From NCBI GenBank assembly GCA_903813345.2, contig CAIIXF020000144.1:1-25000 (forward strand): 25,000 nucleotides of DNA. The letters are read 5' to 3'. The notes under the pieces were generated by a model. The model did not search any database, was not told where the DNA came from, and saw nothing but the letters and a program-made list of their open reading frames with translations. Below, in pieces: positions 18,701 through 25,000 of this stretch; the stretch's first letter is position 1, and each line of letters opens with the position of its first letter. This stretch comes from Owenia fusiformis. Taxonomy: Eukaryota > Annelida > Polychaeta > Sabellida > Oweniidae. Both the position numbers and the translations under genes were made by a program.

Positions 18701-21700
18701 TTCGTCAAGTTCTGATAAAGTGGTTTACATTTTAGATATTTCCAAGACATCAACGCAACACCAACAAGCTGAAGCAAACCAACAGCTCTGCAAGGATGCC
18801 CCTGCACTTGTTATTGGTTCAGAGACTTCATCCGTTAGTCAGGTAAACTGAAACATTTTTATTTTTTTACTTTACTACAAATTGGCATGATAGAAAAGAA
18901 AACATAAAATAGCGCAAAATGAAAATAAAATACATTTGCCGGGCTTTCCGCGAAGAAACTTGTGACCAAATATGGTTTCCTTCATTAACATATTGATATA
19001 AACAATAACAAAAACGGCTGACGATCAAGACGTGAGTGAACGCATTTTCTGGTTTGTTTTCCTCGATTATTCTCGCTCGAATCCTCGCCACATCACGGTA
19101 ACAATTCAATATAATGGGACTTGAAATAAAGAAAGTATAGGTTCGAAAAGTAATAAATTAGCGTTAATAGAGAGATTTCGCACATAAGTGAAAGTACAAC
19201 TTATACGTATACGTATACTTTAAAGGGTCGCGTCGAACTATTATATTTACTAAAATCAATTTCAAATTGTACTTAATGGAACATAACTATTCCCGATATA
19301 GAAAAGCTCCATCAACTAGAGACTGTGAATGCACTGTCATCTGCACGTGTAGATTATGCACATTATAATTAAATGCTTGCTTCCATGTCCTAGAAGTTGT
19401 CGTGTATTATAAACACGATACTTTAAACTAGATGATAAATCTATACAGTTGGATCTCCGTATAAAGCTTTACCTACATGTGTGTGGAACAATTGACCACA
19501 AGTAGGAACAGTATCCAATCAAATACTTCAACCATCAATTTGAAACACCAATCAAACCAGTAGGTTCTAGCAATTCCTGGAAACGACCCATTCAGTAGCT
19601 CAACAAATGACATACAGGGTGTTTCATAACGAGCATCTCCAAAAAGTCAATTTGAGAAGAGATAGGTTTATAACATATGTACTATATATGAGCCTATTTT
19701 ATTCTAAACAAACACATTTGGATAAACTAAACATGCTACAATTCAAGAAAGTACAAATGGTATCCCTTTGACCTTTATTTATTACAGTCCGAGGAGATAT
19801 TTACCGGGGCTAAGAACCGCGATTTCGATGTCAACGCAGACACGACATATCAACGAATATTAATCTTCTTTGTTCTCGTGCTCTCGCTCCCAGTTTTCAA
19901 ATACTGTCGATACCTTAATAGCAGGGGGTCAAATACCGCGGATTTAGTTTTCGAAGACAGTCTTTATTGGACTACATTCTTTCAAACATAATTAGTAGCG
20001 CTTTATAGTACATCGATTATAAATGTGTTTTGCAAAGCTTACAGAAAAGTCAAAAAATAAAGTACATAATAAAAACAGATTCTCACGTGTACTTAAAACA
20101 TGCAAGAACTGTAAGGAAGTAAATAATACTGATCACACCTTCGTCAATTTTATGTCACGTGGAATCTACATACTATCAGACACAAAGTATAATCAAAAAC
20201 AATACTTGAACAGTATTAAACAGCAAGGCCGTAGAACTAAACAATTTGGTTAATGTCGCAATTATAAACTATAACACGAACAGTAATTTAAATAGTATAA
20301 ACAATGTAAGATGCATTCCTTAAATGACATTCAGACAACACTATAAATGCGAGATAACTATTGAATCTCCGTAGGAGAGATGCGTTGTATATTCAATCAA
20401 CAACCAAAATAGAAAATATGCACCTCTGCGATCACAATTGAAACTGATAAATATGCCATGATTACAATACTATAATATTTAATAAGACAACAAACAACCA
20501 GTCATAAAATGCCACTTGAGCAGAGCCAAAGCTTATAAAGTCTAAGTATGCGTAAAATCAAGAAGTAATAAATTTCGTAACAGCTATAATGTGATAAAGA
20601 GCGAATTATTCAAGGAGAGGCAATACGATTAGGGCGTAGGGTTCAAATCAGTTTTAACACGCTGCTCATACAATTAATTTCTCATTATCTATCTGTAATA
20701 TTGTATGATCTAGATAACCATTTCACGGCCACTTATGAGATCTTTAAATAAGGCTGTCTTTATAGCAGTTTGATAGATTTTGGTCAGAGGGAAATGATAT
20801 CTACTCCAGTACTTGCATTTGGAATTGGAAGCAGTAGCTTTTTCAATTGACATACTAAAAGTATATCTTAAAACACGATTGTTACTGCCAGCTCCATCAT
20901 GTTTTAGCAACTTATCTTGCTAAGATCTTCACCAAGAGATTTTCTGCTTTATTACTTAAATGCAATTTTGTTAAATTCCAGTCTTAATGATCCCACCGGG
21001 TTGAAATTGTATGCTCTGTCTTAGAAACTAGAAACCCGTAACTCCGATTACGGGTAATAATATTCACCACCTACTTATACCCTTAATATCAAGAAAAAGG
21101 TATACAAGCTTTGAACAATAATTTTCAATCTTCCGAGTCAAAAATGAATATTCAATACCATAATCACACCTGATGTTTATGAAAATGGGACGGAGGGGGT
21201 GGGTGAGCAGGCAATTTCTGCTAGAAATCTGGAAGATTTATTTTTCAAAGACAATTTACTATTGAATTGTTTAATGATTAGGCGCATGGTATGGTAAAAT
21301 ATGTTAGGTCTTCTGAGATTTTTTCTGAACAGATACGCTTCTAAAATATGATTCGTTGGTATACTTATAAAGTAACTGTTAATGTTATATTCTTTCATTG
21401 CATACCTTGTAGATAAAGGAAACCCAAAGATTGAGTGCAGAGCCTCTTAACAATGACTCAACAGATATAGCACTCAAGACACACACTTTAGGTAAGAGAA
21501 TTCCGCATCATAAATATGTAAACATAATATTTGCTTTTATAGAAAAAACATAATTTTTATTGGAATACAGTTAAATTGTAAGTTGAAGTCATTAATAAAT
21601 ATCACTTCAAGTACATGTAAAAAATAACAGATAAATGCTTAGAATGACAATTTTCGTAAATGGTCTAAAACAGCTTAGTGTGCTCAGAAATGGGACTGCC

Positions 21701-24098
21701 CCGCATATGCGATTAGTGGTATCATATCGACTTTGTACTCAGGCCTATAATGGAGGGATTTGGCCTTGCATAGGTGATAGCTCTTGTTTATTATGTTTAC
21801 CCTGTGAATTCCTTTTTAATTTACAGGAAGAGACTTGATGCTTCCAGTTGATTGCCTGTTTGAAGCTTCTACAGACAACAAGATTAGAGAAATCCAGGAA
21901 GCTCAGGTCGATTCAATAGTTGAGTCAATTAAACTTAGACCAGATGCCTGCTTTACTGTCATGATTGGCCACCTTCATAACAAGCCCACTGATATTGAGT
22001 CATTCCTAGATGGTCGCCATTTAGTTGAGATCATTGGAGGGAACCACACGCTACGGGCTATACAACGATTATTTAAAAATGATGGTTGCAGTCCAGACTC
22101 CAGATATGCTAAGTGGCCAGTACGGTTATACTGGGGTCTCAACTCGCTCCAACTCCTAAAATTAGCCATGGACCACAATGAAGTCCACAACGTACAGAAG
22201 TCGAGGTCCTACAGAGATACTGTGTATCTATTCCGGAAACAACTGGTTACGCTTCTAGGTGACAACCCAATACCAGAGGAACTGCCAAAAGAAATAAACA
22301 AGAAATGGCGCACAAACCTATGCATGATATTGAGAATAAAGGTGAGCTTCAAGTTCTGTTATGACTATAGCAGAAGTGCATGTCTGTCAGTCTGTGAGTC
22401 CATACCTCAACGCGCATCCTACTATAATGTGAAAAAGTGTGTGTAGGTGGGTGAGTAGGTGGTGGCTGGGTGGGTCTGCAGTGTGTCCTCCTATACTGCA
22501 GAATGTACCCCGACCATAGTAGTATGACTGGTGGGGGTAGTGAGTACTGAACGGTGTCAAGATCACCATAAGATCAAAGGCCACTAGAAGGTTCGAGATA
22601 AAAGTCTATGCTTTTTGATATATTTATTACTCGGGACCGATTCATGAAGGCAGGAAAAGTTTCATATCTTAGACATATACAGTTTCACGTTAGCCTCAAA
22701 CATGTATACTAGGTATGCAGCTAGTATATGTTAGTGGATCTTGATCAAATTTTTGACTGAATTGGGCATTATAAGTTTGTATTCAGACATCTTATGAGAT
22801 GATTCCTTGTTCCAAAAACAGATAACTGTTTATCAGCAGCATGACAGTAGAACTAGTAATAAAAGACATATATATATACTCCTGTATACTAGTTGTTAAT
22901 AAGCTATCTACAGAGCATTAGATTTAAACTGAGTTTGAAATATTGTATGTTGTGATGTGATGTGCTGATAAATTGATGAACAATCTACGTTTTTGTAGGA
23001 CCAGCATAAATTTGCTAGCTAATACCAAAATGATACTAAAGTGGCTATTTACCTGCACCTATATGGGACGAAGTTGATGTAATTCATGAACATGATGTTT
23101 ATGTTTTTTCTAGTACCAACATAAATGTTCAAGCCAATACCAAAATGATACCAAATTGGCCAGTTTGACTGAACATATTTGGGACAAAGTTGACGTAATT
23201 TGTTGTTTATGTTTCTCTAGGATCAACATGAATTTACTAGCCAATTCCAAATTTATGCTTTAGTTGCCAGATTGCCTGCACCTATATGGGACAAAGTTGA
23301 CGTAATATATGAATATGCTGTTTATGTGTTTCTAGGAGCAACGACAAATTTCTACCCCATATCAAAATGATACTAAAGTGGGCAAATTACCTGCACCTAT
23401 ATGGGACAAAGTTGACGTAATTTATGAACATGTTTTTTATTTGTTTCTAGGAGCAACAGAAGTTTTCCAGCCAATATCAAAACTATACCAAAGTGGCCAG
23501 TCTTCCTGAACCTATATGGCACAAAGTCTCTCAATTCTTCAAAGCCTGGGATGAGAACAAGATCAAACTGAAGCCCAGAGGTGAAATCAAGCAGACATGT
23601 ATGATGAATGTAACAGCATCCCATTGGCAACACCTTGATGATGTGACAAATGGAAGAATCACATACAGAGAGTTTATCAAGAAAAAGAAGCCTATGAAAA
23701 ACAAAGAACGCGGGTACTGTATACCTCTAAGTATTTAAACCTTTTACACACACATTAATCCAATAAAAAGTTACTTTCTGATTATTTGATTGCTTTAAAG
23801 ATATATGTTCACGGTGTTATGAACTTAATGACATAAAGAGCAATAAGGCATTACATATGACATGGCAAATTACATGACATATGACAAAAGGGGCATGCAT
23901 GAAATGTAGCCCATGACACAGTATTTTTGTCAGTCAGTCGGAATGCATATAGTTGTTTAATGTTATAGTGATGTTGACACTGATATTGCTGCAACTGAAA
24001 CCACAGTGACTGAAATCCATGATGATGACAGAGATGATAATGAGGTTGGTCCCAAAGACAATGATAACACTAAAGATGCACAGGATGAGATTAAGAAG
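12679..24098 (+). CDS. Gene B: spliced gene model of a eukaryotic ParB/sulfiredoxin-like domain protein, 3' end probably off the window
   Basis: Seven plus-strand exons join in phase: 12679-12798, 13168-13330, 18736-18842, 21413-21491, 21827-22341, 23451-23713 and 23969-24098 (1377 bases, 459 codons, open at the end). Order: residues 1-94 unrecognised N-terminal domain starting MWWFEIRDSK; 95-157 polar, Gln/Ser-rich linker; about 160-285 ParB-like domain; 286-415 helical and basic region; 417-459 very acidic tail. In the ParB-like part, REIQEAQVDSIVESIKLRP corresponds to the first ParB box, VEIIGGNHTLRAIQ (Gly227-Gly228-Asn229-His230) to the phosphate-binding GxHR/GNHR box, and LAMDHNEVHN to the later ...EN.. 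box. This superfamily includes nucleotide-binding DNA-partition clamps and sulfiredoxins. The substrate here is unknown. An extra exon in the 5.4 kb intron after exon 2 cannot be excluded, though the phases join directly. Confidence 0.7.
13168..13330 (+). CDS. Gene B exon 2
   Basis: A 163-base exon after a good acceptor (CTCCTTTTTACAG), ending GCTG before GTAAGT. It enters in phase 0 and leaves in phase 1. It encodes MKIYNCKKDERKVESMPLLL, SMLDTNKNENTKKFAGQG and SRSVFTRLWKSMIA. The ATG at its start is internal, not the gene start. The family is not recognised. Confidence 0.75.
13380..13802. repeat. Nested palindromes: two homologous hairpins in an inverted frame
   Basis: Two related hairpins (about 13380-13518 and 13665-13796) each run from CCTATG(A/G)TTTTG to its reverse complement. 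Their loop regions contain GAGAGCGAAGCGAACGAGTG and GAGTGAGCGCAGCGAATGAG. Between them, TCCTACACTTACT...ACTAAATGTATA and TATACATTTAGTACAGTAAGTGTAGGA are inverted copies, so the whole block is roughly symmetric. It is probably a MITE cluster, inside the intron after gene B exon 2. Confidence 0.75.
13980..14064. repeat. Doubled 21-base inverted repeat (ACCATCGAATATCACTTTT)
   Basis: Two direct copies of ACCATCGAATATCACTTTT are followed by two inverted copies, meeting near 14023. They form a near-perfect hairpin of about 85 bases. The preceding 13830-13975 is dominated by GAAAAAA runs. CCATGGGA words at 13813 and 14146 may be the outer ends of one element. Confidence 0.8.
14292..14891. mobile_element. 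Pogo/Tigger-like inverted-repeat element, about 600 bases
   Basis: The left end TA|CAGTAGAACCTGTGTATTAT and the right end, read inward CAGTAGAATCTTATGGAACC, are diverged inverted copies. ATGGAAAC and TTTCATTA words follow in both arms. CAGTAGAACC ends beside TA are typical of pogo-like non-autonomous elements, from general knowledge. No transposase frame is present. It contains a (GA)11 run at 14345-14366. Confidence 0.6.
14345..14366 (+). repeat. (GA)11 microsatellite
   Basis: Uninterrupted GA dinucleotide run inside the left part of the pogo-like element. Confidence 0.9.
14892..16705. other. Intron of gene B, nothing recognised
   Basis: AT-rich DNA without a supported exon, RNA gene or clear repeat. 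The CAG at 15238-15240 followed by GGACCAGAACATC is a plausible acceptor, but the following frame has no matching donor. Confidence 0.5.
16706..16974. mobile_element. hAT-like MITE with intact ends and target duplication, 269 bases
   Basis: The left end CAGTGGCGGATCCAG and the right end CTGGAACCGCCACTG are inverted copies. The flanks carry the same 7 bases, AGTACAT, at 16699-16705 and 16975-16981. It contains G and C runs that create a false proline-rich open frame. The intact ends suggest it is younger than the copy at 11525-11783. Confidence 0.85.
16994..18393. mobile_element. Candidate 1.4 kb element with about 30-base inverted ends
   Basis: The left end AAGGCCGATCCAGAAGTTCTGA and the right end, read inward AAGGACAGATCCAGAAGTTCTGA, are inverted copies lying 1.4 kb apart. 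The interior has no transposase-like frame; short frames at 17479-17718 look random. It directly follows the hAT-like MITE. Confidence 0.55.
18736..18842 (+). CDS. Gene B exon 3
   Basis: A 107-base exon after TTACATTTTAG, ending AGTCAG before GTAAAC. It completes a split Asp codon (G+AT) from exon 2 and leaves in phase 0. It encodes ISKTSTQHQQAEANQQ, LCKDAPALVIGSETSSVSQ: a polar linker. A second frame is also open across the exon, but only this one joins both neighbours. Confidence 0.65.
18843..21412. other. Intron 3 of gene B
   Basis: No supported exon. It contains the diverged element at 19164-19790. The minus-strand frame at 18867-19109 and the plus-strand frame at 20023-20253 lack splice context and family resemblance. 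A small hairpin, ACCCGTAACTCCGATTACGGGT, lies at about 21033-21054. Confidence 0.5.
19164..19790. mobile_element. Diverged relative of the 44-898 element
   Basis: It starts TTAATAGAGAGATTTCG, like the ends of the first element, and shares ACGTATAC, TACTTTAAAGGGTC, CAATCAAA, AGCAATTCCTGGA, GGTGTTTCATAA and CATCTCCAAA in the same order and orientation as 50-660. The right end is not clear; similarity fades after ACAAATGG near 19760 and TCCGAGGAGAT near 19790. Confidence 0.65.
21413..21491 (+). CDS. Gene B exon 4
   Basis: A 79-base exon between CATACCTTGTAG and GTAAGA. It enters in phase 0 and leaves in phase 1. It encodes IKETQRLSAEPLNNDSTDIA and LKTHTL, the end of the polar linker before the ParB-like domain. 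The final G completes a Gly codon with exon 5 (G+GA). Confidence 0.7.
21827..22341 (+). CDS. Gene B exon 5 (ParB/sulfiredoxin-like domain)
   Basis: A 515-base exon after TTTTTAATTTACAG, ending ATAAAG before GTGAGC (phase 0 out). Two bases complete Gly157, giving GRDLMLPVDCLF. Domain landmarks: IREIQEAQVDSIVESI (176-191, box I-like), CFTVMIGHLH (a beta strand), HLVEIIGGNHTLRAIQRLF (221-239, box II; Gly-Gly-Asn-His-Thr then Arg233), WPVRLYWG (strand) and AMDHNEVHN (270-278, like the EN box). Then come helices with FRKQLVTLLGDNPIPEELP. This order matches the ParB/Srx nucleotide-binding fold. Bacterial ParB has an HTH after this; none is obvious here. Reading past 22341 is intron. Confidence 0.75.
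22342..22998. other. Intron 5 of gene B
   Basis: No exon seen. It contains GT/GGTGG-rich sequence just after the donor (22438-22480) and otherwise plain AT-rich DNA, and leads into the exon-copy array. Confidence 0.5.
22999..23450 (+). repeat. Tandem array of four partial exon-6 copies, 115-base period
   Basis: Copies start at 22999, 23114, 23221 and 23336, and the genuine exon starts at 23451. Spacings are 115, 107, 115 and 115 bases. Each unit has an intron-end tract (TTTCTAG or TTTTGTAG), then about 97 bases like the start of exon 6, including the Gln-Pro-Ile-Trp-Lys region. Copies 2, 3 and 4 are open for 27 codons in the phase of exon 6 (for example LPAPIWDKVD), each followed by a donor-like GTAAT. 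Copy 1 has a TAA stop and a one-base deletion. The stretch after GTAAT (ATTTATGAACATG) still resembles the coding ATTCTTCAAAGCC of exon 6, so the copies are partial exon duplications rather than exons with 34-base introns. Confidence 0.85.
23451..23713 (+). CDS. Gene B exon 6 (parent of the tandem copies)
   Basis: A 263-base exon after TTTGTTTCTAG, ending CGCGG before GTACTG. Phase 0 in, phase 2 out. It encodes EQQKFSSQYQNYTKV, LPEPIWHKVSQFFKAWDENK, then a basic stretch, a TASHWQHLDDVTNG block, and KKKKPMKNKERG. It is the only copy that continues past KVS into downstream coding sequence, so it is taken as the original. The Lys-rich C-terminus may bind nucleic acid or serve as a nuclear signal. 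Confidence 0.75.
23969..24098 (+). CDS. Gene B exon 7 (acidic tail)
   Basis: A 130-base exon after AATGTTATAG, ending AAGAAG before GTACTA. One base completes Gly416 (GG+T) and the exon leaves in phase 0. It encodes DVDTDIAATETTVTEIHDDD, RDDNEVGPKDNDN and TKDAQDEIKK, strongly Asp/Glu-rich and probably disordered. There is no stop, so at least one more exon follows; none was recognised before 25000. Confidence 0.65.
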
Positions 24099-24830
24099 GT
24101 ACTAGATACATATTACAATTATAATTTATAGACGTTATGCTATGGGGGGTTTTGGATTTAGGATATATACTGAGGGTAGATATTTCCCAATTGATATTCC
24201 CTATATCCAAAACAAACTCAACATAATTAATGTTGATCCCATTCTAAGGTAATCAACTATATGAAATAAAGTGCCAATCACCATTGTACATCACAACAAA
24301 ACTTTGTATATTGGTGAGTGGGAGATATAATAAGTATACACTTGTGCTATCTAGCTGAGTTAAGAGTTGATATTCAGAGAGGTCTTCATTCTCTGCTAAT
24401 TAAACACAGACGTAAACAGCAGACCTATCCCTCCTCTACATATGACTACTGGACTCTACTGCATCTAATAGATATATTTCTACCCGTTTCATCACCAATA
24501 TTTAAATATAATGCCACAGCTTGGCCCTTGTGCTTTCTTTTACTTACAAATGGACCGTGTCATAAGTGTGTAATGATTCCAGTATGAATGAGAAGTCCCT
24601 TAGTGTTATGGTCTTGGATTGTGATTTTGATACTTTGTACATTGTTTTGGGATAGTTGGGGGTTTCTTTCCATTTGACAGCTAGATATTACATGTTTCCT
24701 TTTCTTGTTTTGTTTTGTAGTCATTTTTGGTCTTTCCCCTTTGGCACCTGTGCTTACATATTTAATATTTATCACATTTTGACCAGCTAGAATATTCCAT
24801 GTATTTGTATTTCATGTATTTGGACTCATG
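24099..24830. other. Non-coding stretch after gene B exon 7
   Basis: No exon or RNA gene seen. The frame at 24318-24587 has no acceptor/donor pair in phase 0. Confidence 0.45.
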
Positions 24831-25000
24831 CTCGTAGCCGGCTTTTGGTAAGGGGGGACTCTAAAAGTGGTCGCACATTTTTTTAAATTAAGGCCCGTTT
24901 CTTCAATGCTAAAAATTCCTATGGATGCACAAAAGGCCAACATTGTGGCCCTATTGCACGTTTTGGGTGAAAAAGGTACGTCCGCATTTTATAGAGATAT
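24831..25000. mobile_element. G-rich element, cut by the window end
   Basis: It starts GCTCGTAGCCGGCTTTTGGT, resembling the left end of the 9902-10097 element (CTGTAGCCAGGATTT). An AAGGCCCGTTTCTT stretch resembles the hAT-like MITEs. Only one end is visible. Confidence 0.4.

Noticed and set aside
18867-19109. 80-codon minus-strand frame (ARIRARIIEENKP)
   Set aside because: It has a plausible composition but no fitting splice sites, and lies in an intron on the opposite strand of gene B. Possibly a repeat fragment.
20023-20253. 76-codon Lys/Asn-rich frame with CKNC
   Set aside because: Composition is typical of AT-rich non-coding DNA, and no acceptor or donor fits gene B.
20640-20655. GGGTTCAAATC, tRNA B-box-like word
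   Set aside because: No A box or cloverleaf around it.
22999-23416. Four 27-codon exons separated by 26-35-base introns
   Set aside because: Introns this short are below what animal spliceosomes normally remove, and the intron-like part still resembles exon 6 coding sequence. Treated as partial exon duplications.

Overview
This window is metazoan genomic DNA, most likely from a marine invertebrate. It is AT-rich, its coding sequence is cut into short exons with GT..AG introns, and the introns are packed with foldback and inverted-repeat elements and a decayed LINE. There are no bacterial operons, ribosome binding sites or tRNA/rRNA genes. The species cannot be named from sequence alone; a mollusc, hemichordate, lancelet or cnidarian would all fit.

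Most long open frames are spurious. Joining splice sites by reading phase gives two large divergent genes that start head to head about 490 bases apart, near 12.2-12.7 kb. Gene A (minus strand, start codon near 12188, running left past 1304 and off the window) has seven visible exons with matching phases. They encode an acidic N-terminal region, a nuclear localisation-like stretch, a Cys-rich module (CC..C) and a C-terminal region with IIDGMDQ, a Gly/His-rich strand and ADNCWRENKN. From memory this is the large eukaryotic transposase-like family annotated as DUF7869. One in-frame TGA sits where a Cys of a KCDxC motif is expected. Gene B (plus strand, start codon 12679, running right past 24098 and probably off the window) has seven visible exons, all phase-compatible. 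Its fifth exon carries a ParB/sulfiredoxin-like domain with a GGNHT motif. Exon 6 is preceded by four degenerate tandem copies (115-base period) of its own acceptor and first ~97 bases.

The intergenic stretch carries two identical TATATAAAA boxes, one facing each gene. A transposase-like gene and a ParB-like gene sharing one bidirectional promoter is the main candidate for an undescribed system: either a large intron-bearing mobile element or a domesticated pair. The pairing as a functional unit is inference.

Layout: 1-1303, intron of gene A with an 855-base inverted-repeat element. 1304-5149, exons A7 to A3 interrupted by two foldback elements. 5150-10138, a long intron of gene A holding a decayed L1/Tx1-type LINE. 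10139-12188, exons A2 and A1. 12189-12678, divergent promoter. 12679-13330, exons B1 and B2. 13331-18735, a long intron filled with palindromic and inverted-repeat elements. 18736-24098, exons B3 to B7. 24099-25000, no exon recognised, ending inside another repeat.
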